A DNA stretch of 6,445 bases from a bacterium (GCA_021158645.1 JAGGUH010000090.1:1-6445); one strand, 5' to 3'. Positions 1-6,034 are shown, counted from the first letter of the stretch. Numbers and translations are program-made. The notes: a model not told the origin generated them from the sequence alone.

Positions 1-6
1 CCTATT

Positions 7-35
7 TCCTCCTCCTCCCAGAGGGAGGGGGAGGA
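7..35. repeat. G/C-rich inverted repeat (hairpin)
   Basis: Positions 8-19 (C/T-rich) pair with 23-34 (G/A-rich) across a three-base AGA loop. The stem is 12 bp with one G-T wobble, plus a closing T7-A35 pair. No T-run follows on either strand, so it does not look like an intrinsic terminator. It is by far the most GC-rich spot in the window and resembles the short G-rich palindromic intergenic repeats seen in some bacterial genomes. The element may continue left of the window edge. Confidence 0.6.
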
Positions 36-51
36 TTAAGGTGGGGGAGGG
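23..51 (+). other. Candidate G-quadruplex tract
   Basis: Four G-runs lie on the + strand: 23-25 (3 G), 27-31 (5 G), 43-47 (5 G) and 49-51 (3 G), with loops of 1, 11 and 1 nt. The long middle loop makes folding uncertain, and the first two runs also belong to the hairpin stem at 7-35, so the two structures would compete. Function is unknown. Confidence 0.3.
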
Positions 52-57
52 ATATTC

Positions 58-215
58 TTTTTGAATTTTGAATTGTCATTTTGAATTTTGAATTTTGCAT
101 TTTGATTTTTTTTGACATTTGGCATTAAAAGTTTAGATTTGACATTTAAGATGTGAATTTGAGATTTGACATTTGACATTTGAGATTTATTTAATTTTGA
201 ATTTTGAATTTAATT
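58..215 (+). repeat. Degenerate tandem heptad repeats
   Basis: The stretch is built of imperfect 7-nt units of the types TTTGAAT, TTTGACA, TTTGAGA and TTTGCAT, with clear runs near 58-105, 137-188 and 195-212. It carries no open frame of note. The repeats end directly at the trpS start codon, so the untranslated leader is itself repeat. The unit TTTGACA contains a perfect sigma-70 -35 hexamer, which appears at 112-117, 139-144, 166-171 and 173-178. Confidence 0.6.
166..195 (+). promoter_or_regulatory. Candidate promoter for trpS
   Basis: A perfect TTGACA (166-171) is followed after 18 nt by TTTAAT (190-195, five of six matches to TATAAT). This would place a transcript start near 202, shortly before the ATG at 216. 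The -35 box comes from the heptad repeat, so chance occurrence is a real possibility. Confidence 0.33.
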
Positions 216-1190
216 ATGTTAGTTATTTCAGGTATTCAACCGACAGGAAAAATTCATATTGGAAATTATTTTGGTGCTATTAAACATTGGGTTAAACTTC
301 AAGAAAAATATAAGTGTTTCTTTTTTATTGCCGATTTACATGCGATGACCGAGTCCTATGAACCAAAGAAACTTCAAAAAAATATCTATGAAACTTTGGC
401 AAGTTTAATTGCTTTAGGAATTTCAGAAAAAAAATCTGTTATCTTTTTACAATCTCAAGTGCCTTTTCATTGTGAACTTTTTTGGATTTTAAATTGTGTT
501 TGTCCTTGTGGTGATCTTTTTAGAATGACTCAATTCAAAGAAAAGTCAAAACAATTTAAAGACAATATTAATGCCGGGCTTTTAAATTATCCAATTCTAA
601 TGGCTTCTGATATTTTGCTTTATAATGCCGAATTTGTGCCAGTTGGTAAAGATCAACTCCAACATTTAGAAATCACTCGAGAAATTGCGCGCCGTTTCAA
701 TAAAAGATTTAAAAAAACTTTTAAAGAACCAAAACCGCTTTTAAATCCATTAGGAGAAAAAATTTATTCTTTAATCAATCCTTCTAAAAAAATGTCAAAA
801 TCTTCTCCTGAAGGTTGTCTTTTTGTTTTTGATTCAAGAAAAGACATAAAGAAAAAAATCTTATCAAGCATTACTGATTCTGGAAAAGAAATTGAATTTT
901 CTCCAAAAGCAAAACCAGGAATTTCCAACTTGATAAAAATTTATTCTTTGGTTGAAGAAAAGCCAATCGAAGAAATTGAAAAAGAGTTTTTAGGAAAAGG
1001 ATATTTTGAGTTTAAAAATAAAGTTGCTTTGAGTTTAATTGATTATTTTGCTCAAAAAAGAAAAAAATATTTAAAGTTAGTTAAAAAGAAGTCATATCTT
1101 AAAAAAATTTTAAATAAAGGGTCTCAAAAAGCCAGCCAGATTGCAAAAAGAAATTTGGTTAAGATAAAAAAATCCTGTGGTTTGTTGTAG
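216..1190 (+). CDS. trpS: Tryptophanyl-tRNA synthetase (TrpRS)
   Basis: This class I aminoacyl-tRNA synthetase charges tRNA-Trp with tryptophan using ATP, in the cytosol. From the ATG at 216 it has 324 residues, normal for the bacterial family. The N-terminus LVISGIQPTGKIHIGNY carries the HIGH-type signature as HIGN (residues 14-17). Next come DLHA (40-43), the RMTQFKEKS segment (about 103-111), NYPILMASDILL (124-135), the tryptophan-site block VPVGKDQLQHLE (141-152) and an intact KMSKS loop (192-196). The C-terminal GSQKASQIA block also fits. A TTG at 204 would add only MNLI and lies inside the heptad repeats; the ATG start matches family N-termini. No Shine-Dalgarno is visible. C94, C96 and C98 form a small cysteine cluster not usual here. 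The gene appears to be a single transcription unit, since a new promoter follows it. Confidence 0.96.
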   Translation: MLVISGIQPTGKIHIGNYFGAIKHWVKLQEKYKCFFFIADLHAMTESYEPKKLQKNIYETLASLIALGISEKKSVIFLQSQVPFHCELFWILNCVCPCGDLFRMTQFKEKSKQFKDNINAGLLNYPILMASDILLYNAEFVPVGKDQLQHLEITREIARRFNKRFKKTFKEPKPLLNPLGEKIYSLINPSKKMSKSSPEGCLFVFDSRKDIKKKILSSITDSGKEIEFSPKAKPGISNLIKIYSLVEEKPIEEIEKEFLGKGYFEFKNKVALSLIDYFAQKRKKYLKLVKKKSYLKKILNKGSQKASQIAKRNLVKIKKSCGLL

Positions 1191-1197
1191 TAAGTTA

Positions 1198-1225
1198 TTG
1201 AATTATTATTTTTTTATTTTATAAT
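1198..1225 (+). promoter_or_regulatory. Candidate promoter of the yvlD-like/rplO/secY operon
   Basis: TTGAAT (1198-1203, four of six matches to TTGACA) is followed after 16 nt by a perfect TATAAT (1220-1225). A start near 1232 would leave a leader of roughly 23 nt before the ATG at 1255. It begins 8 nt after the trpS stop and is well placed to drive the three tightly packed genes downstream. In such AT-rich DNA, TATAAT can occur by chance. Confidence 0.45.
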
Positions 1226-1254
1226 AAACTTATATTAAGTTATGTATTTTTTCT

Positions 1255-1614
1255 ATGCACTTTGTTGCTTCTTTTCTTTTTCATATTTTAGGAAATAGTT
1301 TAGGGATTTTATTATGCAGTCATTTAGTGGAAGGATTTGAATTTTCAGGAACTTTATTGAATTTAATAGAGATTGCTTTCTTTTTGACAATTTTTAATGC
1401 TATTTTTAAGCCAATTATCAAGTTTATTTTCTGGCCCTTGATTATTTTAACATTAGGATTAGGATTAATTTTAATTAATGCTTTCGGACTATGGTTGAGC
1501 ACCTTGTTATTTAAAGGTTTGGCAATCGAAGGATTTTTACCTCTTATTCTTTCTACTTTAATAATTTGGGCAATTAATTTTTTCTTAATTGTTTTAGCAA
1601 AATTAATTAAATAA
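1255..1614 (+). CDS. YvlD/phage-holin-4 family small membrane protein
   Basis: This 119-residue, almost wholly hydrophobic protein has about four membrane segments (near 4-22, 35-52, 58-84 and 95-116). It matches the family known as YvlD, DUF360 or phage holin family 4. Visible family features are the amphipathic stretch after TM1 (HLVEGFEF), the NAIFKPI motif after TM2 (48-54), the PLIILTLGLGLILINAFGLW core (61-80) and a second short loop (LAIEGF) before TM4. Despite the family name there is no phage gene nearby. The function is unknown, though relatives are linked to envelope stress in Firmicutes. The ATG at 1255 is the only sensible start, because the ATG at 1242 is in another frame. The stop lies 2 nt before rplO, so the two are almost certainly co-transcribed. 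No Shine-Dalgarno is visible. Confidence 0.85.
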   Translation: MHFVASFLFHILGNSLGILLCSHLVEGFEFSGTLLNLIEIAFFLTIFNAIFKPIIKFIFWPLIILTLGLGLILINAFGLWLSTLLFKGLAIEGFLPLILSTLIIWAINFFLIVLAKLIK

Positions 1615-1616
1615 TT

Positions 1617-2054
1617 ATGGTTTTAGTTCATCAAATAAAATCAATCCATAGGAAAAAGAGAAAAAGAAGAGTTGGCCGAGGTGGGAAAAGGGGCACCTAT
1701 TCTGGAAGAGGAATTAAAGGACAGAAAGCCCGTGCTGGAGCGAAAGTTAAATCTGCTTTGAAAGAAATGATTTTAAAATTTCCAAAATTAAGAGGTCATA
1801 AATTTAACCCAATCAAAGAAAAACCAGAAATTGTAAATTTGAAAAAAATAGAGGAAAAATTTCAAGAAGGAGAAATTGTTTCTCCGAAAACTTTGTTTAA
1901 AAAAGGATTATTAAAAGGAGAAGGTAAAAAACCGCCAAAAAAAGTAAAAATTTTAGGCAATGGAGATTTAACAAAAAAGATAATTTTTAAAAATTGTTTA
2001 GTTTCGAAGAGCGTGAAAGAAAAAATTATTAAAGTTGGAGGAAAATTAGAATAG
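1617..2054 (+). CDS. rplO: 50S ribosomal protein L15 (uL15)
   Basis: This large-subunit ribosomal protein binds 23S rRNA and acts late in assembly. It has 145 residues and a strongly basic N-terminus. RKKRKRRVGRGGKRGTYSGRGIKGQKARAG (residues 12-41) is the L15 rRNA-binding tail, shown here in shortened description: the GRG-x-GKGG-like part is GRGGKRGTYSGRG (20-32), followed by KGQKARAG (34-41). The usual [20 protein letters not shown] region is replaced by a sequence ending FPKLRGHKF (55-63), with the glycine-rich part missing, a form I associate with Parcubacteria-like bacteria. The C-terminal half (VKILGNGDLTKK at 110-121 and SKSVKEKIIKVGG at 130-142) is canonical. The start lies 2 nt after the upstream stop with no Shine-Dalgarno, which suggests translational coupling. 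secY follows after 3 nt. Confidence 0.95.
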   Translation: MVLVHQIKSIHRKKRKRRVGRGGKRGTYSGRGIKGQKARAGAKVKSALKEMILKFPKLRGHKFNPIKEKPEIVNLKKIEEKFQEGEIVSPKTLFKKGLLKGEGKKPPKKVKILGNGDLTKKIIFKNCLVSKSVKEKIIKVGGKLE

Positions 2055-2057
2055 GTT

Positions 2058-3317
2058 ATGGAAACGGTAATTAAATTTTTTAAATATAAAGATTTAAGAA
2101 ATCGAGCCATTTATGTTTTGGCTCTTTTAGTGGTGTTTAGAATTTTGGCTTCAACACCAATTCCCGGAGTTGATTTGGAAAAAATTCATAGATTTTTTGC
2201 CTCCAATCAATTTTTAGGTCTTTTAAATCTTTTTTCAGGAGGGGCGATGAGAAATTTTTCATTAGCAATGCTTGGAGTTGGTCCTTATATTACCGCAATT
2301 ATTATTATGCAACTTTTGACTTTAATTTTTCCTCGTTTAAAAGAAATGTATTATGAAGAAGGAGAGATGGGTCGGGCAAAATTTAATCGCTATTCTCGAT
2401 ATTTAACTGTTCCTTTAGCCGCAATTCAAGGTTTTGGATTTTTGAATTTTTTAAGAGTTCAAGGGATTTATCAACCAGAAAGTTGGTTTATGATAATTGA
2501 AGATGTAGTTTTAGTAGTTGCAGGAAGTCTTTTTTTGATGTGGATAGGGGAATTGATAACTACAAAAAATCTTGGTAATGGTATTTCGATTATTATTTTT
2601 GCGGGAATTGTGGCTGGTTGGCCTCAAACAATTAGAGCTACTATTTTGGGATATTCAGCCGAAAAACTTTCTACTTATTTTGCGTTTTTTGTTATGGCAA
2701 TTTTGGTCGTAGCCGGAATTGTAATTGTTAACGAAGCCGAAAGGAGAATTCCAGTTACTTATGCTAAAAGAGTTAGGGGAATGAAGATGTATGGCGGTTT
2801 TTCTACTTATTTACCAGTAAAAGTTAATCAAGCCGGAGTAATTCCAATTATTTTTGCTTTAGCCGTGGTTTTATTTCCTCAATTTTTGGCTCAATTTTTG
2901 AGTGGTGCTGAAAATATTGTGGCTCAAAAAATTTCAGAAATTTGTATTGCTTTTTTAAGGAATAATTGGCTTTATGGAGCGTTTTATTTTCTTTTAGTTT
3001 TTGTTTTTACTTATTTTTATACTGCGGTTACCTTTGATCCAAAGGAAATTTCTCAAAATCTTCAACGATGGGGCGGGTTTATTCCTGGTATTAGACCTGG
3101 ACCTCAAACGGCTCAGTTTTTAAGGAAAGTTATTTATCGAATTACATTTGTTGGAGCATTATTTTTAGGAGCAGTGGCAATTTTACCTTTAATTACTCGT
3201 AGTTTTACCGGAAGTGCGGCTTTATCAATTGGAGGTACTTCTATTTTGATTGTTGTTGCGGTTGTGATTGAAATTATTAATCAAATTAAAGCCGAACTTG
3301 CAATGAGAGAATACTAA
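2058..3317 (+). CDS. secY: Preprotein translocase subunit SecY
   Basis: SecY is the pore-forming subunit of the SecYEG channel in the cytoplasmic membrane, used for export and for membrane insertion of proteins such as the neighbouring YvlD-like and FtsQ-like products. Its 419 residues are slightly shorter than E. coli SecY. Ten membrane segments can be placed (near 16-34, 67-90, 115-134, 146-166, 174-188, 208-226, 258-278, 303-325, 360-378 and 391-409). SecY signatures are clear: FSGGAMRNFSLAMLGVGPYI (59-78), WIGELITTKNLGNGIS (162-177), NEAERRIPVTYAKR (225-238), LPVKVNQAGVIP (252-263), and FIPGIRPG (341-348) with the arginine (R346) that in E. coli matters for SecA. It is complete and looks functional. 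A GGAGG at 2037-2041 is too far from the ATG to be a normal ribosome site. A 399-nt spacer follows instead of the usual adk/map. Confidence 0.97.
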   Translation: METVIKFFKYKDLRNRAIYVLALLVVFRILASTPIPGVDLEKIHRFFASNQFLGLLNLFSGGAMRNFSLAMLGVGPYITAIIIMQLLTLIFPRLKEMYYEEGEMGRAKFNRYSRYLTVPLAAIQGFGFLNFLRVQGIYQPESWFMIIEDVVLVVAGSLFLMWIGELITTKNLGNGISIIIFAGIVAGWPQTIRATILGYSAEKLSTYFAFFVMAILVVAGIVIVNEAERRIPVTYAKRVRGMKMYGGFSTYLPVKVNQAGVIPIIFALAVVLFPQFLAQFLSGAENIVAQKISEICIAFLRNNWLYGAFYFLLVFVFTYFYTAVTFDPKEISQNLQRWGGFIPGIRPGPQTAQFLRKVIYRITFVGALFLGAVAILPLITRSFTGSAALSIGGTSILIVVAVVIEIINQIKAELAMREY

Positions 3318-3362
3318 ATTAAAAATAATAAAAACTAATTTTTAAATTGCAAAAAGTTTTTG

Positions 3363-3395
3363 AATTTCAAAATATGAATCCTGAATTTTGAAATT
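3363..3395. repeat. Inverted repeat 45 nt after secY
   Basis: AATTTCAAAAT (3363-3373) pairs perfectly with ATTTTGAAATT (3385-3395) across an 11-nt loop. It could be a weak 3'-end stabilising hairpin for the secY message. No T-tract follows on the + strand, so it is not a classical terminator. Its units resemble the heptad repeats near the left edge. Confidence 0.4.
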
Positions 3396-3489
3396 ATAAA
3401 TTATATGAAAGCACTACTCTAAAATTTTAAACTCTTTAATTTAAAATCTCTTAAATTTCTATAAAATTTTAGTTTTCTAAATTTTTCAC

Positions 3490-3511
3490 TTAACTGCTAT
3501 ATAGCAGTTAA
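3490..3511. promoter_or_regulatory. Perfect 22-bp palindrome, possible operator or hairpin
   Basis: The half-site TTAACTGCTAT (3490-3500) is followed directly by its exact reverse complement (3501-3511). As DNA it has the shape of a dimeric regulator site; as RNA it gives a 9-bp stem with a four-base loop. It contains more GC than the surrounding spacer. It lies 28 nt before a TATAAT (3539-3544) and about 205 nt before amrS. Whether it acts as an operator, a weak terminator or neither cannot be told from the sequence. Confidence 0.45.
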
Positions 3512-3716
3512 ATTGGATTTTATTTGAAGTGAATTGTTTATAATTTTTTATTGATTTCAAGAAATCTTTGAATATAACTTTCTTATAAGAAAATTAGAAA
3601 GTTGTTAAATTAATGAAACGAATAGAAATTTATTGTTTTATTTGTACTATCTAAACTACTTTGGCAACAAAAACAATTAGGCAGTTGCAATAACATAATA
3701 AAATTAAGATAAAGAT

Positions 3717-4751
3717 ATGGAAAAATTAAGTTGTTTTTTTAAAAAATTAGATGAAAACAAGGTACAATGCTTAGTTTGTTCTCATTATTGTTTGTTAAAA
3801 GAAGGAGAAAAAGGAAAGTGCGGAGTGAGAGTAAACAAAAGAGGAAATCTTTATTTTTTGCTTTATGGAAAATCTATTGCCGCTAACATTGATCCAATTG
3901 AAAAAAAGCCCTTTTATCATTTTTTGCCAGGAAGTTTTTCTTTTTCTTTTGCTACAACTGGATGTAATTTTAGTTGCCTTAATTGTCAAAATTGGGAAAT
4001 CTCTCAAGGACCAAAGAATAAAAATTTAAAAGAAGAAGAAATTAAAGAAATGGGGTTTGATTTGATGCCCCAAGAAATTGTAAAAAAAGCGAAAGAAAAT
4101 AATTGCCAAAGCATTTCTTACACTTATACTGAACCAACAATTTTTTTAGAATATGCAATTGATACTATGAAATTGGCGAAAAAGGAAGGGTTAAAAAACG
4201 ATTGGGTTTCTAATGGTTTTATGAGTTCTAAAACTATTGATTTGATTTCTCCTTATCTTGATGCTATAAATATTGATCTTAAGTTTTTTGATGATAATTC
4301 TTATCAGAAAATTGCTGGTGGCAGGTTGAAACCGGTTTTAGATTCAATTAGAGAATTTAAAAAAAGAAAAGTTTGGATTGAATTAACAACTTTAATTATT
4401 CCTGGTTATAGTGATCGTGAAGAAATGATAAAAAAAATGGCTCGTTTTATCAAAAATGAAGTCGGAAAAGAAACCCCTTGGCATCTTTCTGCTTTTTCTG
4501 GCGCTATTTCTTGGAAGATGAAAAATGTTCCTGATACTTCTCAGGAAACTATTAAAAAATTTTGCGAAATTGCAAAAAGAGAAGGAATTTTTTATGTTTA
4601 TTCTGGAAATATTTTTAACTCTAAATTTGAAAATACTTATTGTCCAAAATGTAATGAACTTGTGATAAAAAGAGATGGTTATTTTATTGAAAGAAAAGAT
4701 CTGGATGGAAAATGTCCTAAATGTGGATATAAGTTAGAGTTGGTTTTATAA
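3717..4751 (+). CDS. amrS: AmmeMemoRadiSam-type radical SAM enzyme (AmrS)
   Basis: This is a radical S-adenosylmethionine enzyme of the family that co-occurs with AMMECR1 and Memo proteins; I know of no firmly established reaction. Its 344 residues are typical. The 4Fe-4S motif CxxxCxxC is at C83, C87 and C90 (GCNFSCLNCQNWEIS). Family marks include YGKSIAANIDPIEKKPFYHF (50-69), SYTYTEPT (134-141), the region around NIDLKFF (185-191) and YVYSGN (293-298). An N-terminal cysteine set (C18, C21, C25, C35) and a C-terminal zinc-ribbon-like pair (C309/C312 and C333/C336) are intact. The ATG at 3717 gives the expected family N-terminus; no Shine-Dalgarno is visible. No AMMECR1 or Memo gene is in the window. 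The ftsQ-like gene follows after about 61 nt and may be co-transcribed. Pyruvate formate-lyase activases are relatives, but the ends of this protein fit AmrS better. Confidence 0.9.
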   Translation: MEKLSCFFKKLDENKVQCLVCSHYCLLKEGEKGKCGVRVNKRGNLYFLLYGKSIAANIDPIEKKPFYHFLPGSFSFSFATTGCNFSCLNCQNWEISQGPKNKNLKEEEIKEMGFDLMPQEIVKKAKENNCQSISYTYTEPTIFLEYAIDTMKLAKKEGLKNDWVSNGFMSSKTIDLISPYLDAINIDLKFFDDNSYQKIAGGRLKPVLDSIREFKKRKVWIELTTLIIPGYSDREEMIKKMARFIKNEVGKETPWHLSAFSGAISWKMKNVPDTSQETIKKFCEIAKREGIFYVYSGNIFNSKFENTYCPKCNELVIKRDGYFIERKDLDGKCPKCGYKLELVL

Positions 4752-4812
4752 AAAAATTCTATTTGCGTGCTTTAAAAAAGTAATAAAGCAAAAAGATAAA
4801 ATTTTTTTGTTT

Positions 4813-5526
4813 ATGAGGCAAATTATTTTTTTTATAGGTTTAATTTTATTTTTTTTAATTGTTTTTGGCTGGTTTTTTTTCTTTTCTGGTTTTTTTAAAA
4901 TAAAAGAGGTGCAGATTATTCCCCAAGGAATTATTGATGAAAACTTGATTTTAGAAAAAATCAATCAGAAAAAACTTTGTGGAATAATTTCATTAAATAA
5001 CATCCTTTTGATTAAAGAAAAATATCTTAAAATTTTACTTCCAGAAATTGAGGAAATAAAATTTAAGAAAAATTTTAAAGATAGGATTTTAAAGGTTTAT
5101 TTAAAGAAAAGAAAAGAAGTTTTAGTTTGGTGTCAAAAAGATTTAAAATGCTTTTCGGTCGATAAAAATGGAATTGCTTTTAAGGAATCTTCTTTTATTA
5201 AAGGACTTAATTTGATTTATGTTTTTGATGATTTTAAAAGAAAAATTTCACTTTCAAAACAAGTTGCTTCGCCTCAAACTATAAAAGCGATTAAAAAAAT
5301 TTACCAAGATTTTAAAGATAAAGTTCCAATTGATTATTTTATTTATCCAAAAGAAGAACTTTACGAAATTCATCTAAAAACAAAAAAAGGAATTTTTTAC
5401 TTTTTTAATCTAAAAGAAAATATTTTAAACCAAATTGAAGTTTTAAAAAATTTAATAAACGATCAAAAAATAAAAGTAAAACATTATTTTGATTTAAGAT
5501 CTTTGCCAAGATTTTACTACAAATAG
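4813..5526 (+). CDS. ftsQ: FtsQ/DivIB-like cell division protein (POTRA domain)
   Basis: FtsQ-type proteins are bitopic membrane proteins of the divisome that bridge early and late division proteins. From the ATG at 4813 this one has 237 residues. A single membrane anchor (about 4-25) is followed by a POTRA domain (about 28-98) opening with FKIKEVQI and containing the LPEIEEIKFKKNFKDRILKV strand-turn-strand pattern. WCQKDLKCFSVDKNGIAF (106-123) matches the FtsQ 'W...vD..G..f' segment, and the C-terminus DLRSLPRFYYK matches the usual last strand. C107 and C113 could form a disulfide on the outer face. The start is uncertain: a TTG at 4807 adds MF, and the frame stays open back to 4738, offering a basic cytoplasmic tail but no standard start codon. 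Overall similarity is at the level of architecture, so the symbol is tentative. No murC, murB, ftsA or ftsZ is adjacent. Confidence 0.78.
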   Translation: MRQIIFFIGLILFFLIVFGWFFFFSGFFKIKEVQIIPQGIIDENLILEKINQKKLCGIISLNNILLIKEKYLKILLPEIEEIKFKKNFKDRILKVYLKKRKEVLVWCQKDLKCFSVDKNGIAFKESSFIKGLNLIYVFDDFKRKISLSKQVASPQTIKAIKKIYQDFKDKVPIDYFIYPKEELYEIHLKTKKGIFYFFNLKENILNQIEVLKNLINDQKIKVKHYFDLRSLPRFYYK

Positions 5527-5785
5527 AAAAAGTTTAATTATTCTTTTAAAAAAATCAGTTTTCCGCCAAATTTGGTAATAAATTTTTTTTAAAAATTTCA
5601 ATCTATATCTATCTAAATTTTAAATTTTCACAAAATTAGAATTTTTTAAAAAAATTTTTAAAAAAATATCTTTTAGAATTCAAAAATTTAAGGAAAATTC
5701 TATTATTTTGATATTTTGAGAGTTTTTAAAAGAAATTTGACTAAATTTTAAAAAAAATTACTACCATTTTTGGCAAAGAGCCTAG
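5527..5785 (+). other. Extremely AT-rich spacer
   Basis: About 260 nt at roughly 10-15% GC, with many A and T runs and no gene in either direction. The 10-bp palindrome CCAAATTTGG (5566-5575) followed by a T-run (5583-5590) could be a very weak terminator for ftsQ. TTGGCAA occurs at 5770-5776 and again at 5792-5798, 22 bp apart. Confidence 0.55.
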
Positions 5786-5820
5786 TTGTACTTGGCAAGT
5801 TATTAAAAATATATTAGTAT
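5786..5820 (+). promoter_or_regulatory. Candidate promoter before the structured island
   Basis: Two overlapping sigma-70-like pairs can be drawn: TTGTAC (5786-5791) with TATATT (5810-5815, five of six) at 18 nt, and TTGGCA (5792-5797, five of six) with TAGTAT (5815-5820, four of six) at 17 nt. Either would start transcription near 5822-5828, just before a run of hairpins and with no protein gene following. The surrounding DNA is AT-rich, so the match may be fortuitous. Confidence 0.35.
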
Positions 5821-5843
5821 TAATCAATCTTTATTCCAAATTT

Positions 5844-5865
5844 AGGAAAGTTAAAAAACTTTCCT
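5844..5865. repeat. Perfect 9-bp hairpin with AAAA loop
   Basis: AGGAAAGTT (5844-5852) and AACTTTCCT (5857-5865) form a perfect stem. The few T residues that follow (TTCT) are too few for a convincing terminator. Confidence 0.55.
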
Positions 5866-5884
5866 TTCTACTAAAGAATTCAAA

Positions 5885-5915
5885 TAGAGAATTCAAAGAA
5901 ATTTTGAATTCTCTA
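5885..5915. repeat. Perfect 13-bp hairpin
   Basis: TAGAGAATTCAAA (5885-5897) pairs exactly with 5903-5915 across a GAAAT loop. The motif AGAATTCAAA also occurs just upstream at 5875-5884, so the left arm is partly duplicated 13 bp away and could slip. No T-run follows on either strand. Confidence 0.6.
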
Positions 5916-6034
5916 ATAGGGGCATAGTTGCTTAAAAAATTTATAAGAGGTAAAGGAGGAGAAAAGCAAGAAATTGTTGCGAAGTAACTGCAACTAATGA
6001 AGAGAGGATAATAATTAAATCTACTCTTATTAAA

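Larger units (their letters stand above)
3318..3716 (+). other. AT-rich spacer between secY and amrS
   Basis: This 399-nt stretch has no convincing gene on either strand. It contains several inverted repeats: an 11-bp stem 3363-3373/3385-3395, an AT-only-core pair 3419-3429/3462-3472, the perfect 22-bp palindrome 3490-3511, and a stem 3576-3583/3596-3603 enclosing the palindromic core TTTCTTATAAGAAA (3579-3592). A TATAAT occurs at 3539-3544 but lacks a well-spaced -35, so I do not call a promoter for amrS. No hairpin is followed by a clean T-run, so the secY terminator is not obvious. No tRNA is recognisable. Confidence 0.6.

Noticed and set aside
204..215. TTG start for trpS four codons upstream
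   Set aside because: It lies inside the heptad repeat and adds MNLI, which TrpRS proteins do not have; the ATG at 216 fits the family.
58..215. CRISPR-like array
   Set aside because: The units are 7 nt, degenerate and contiguous, with no spacers and no cas genes.
1255..1614. Prophage remnant suggested by the holin family name
   Set aside because: No endolysin, integrase or other phage gene is near, and the YvlD-type family is widespread in chromosomes; it sits in an operon with rplO-secY.
1862..2110. Minus-strand open frame across rplO and secY
   Set aside because: It is a mirror of two certain genes on the + strand and has no recognisable motif.
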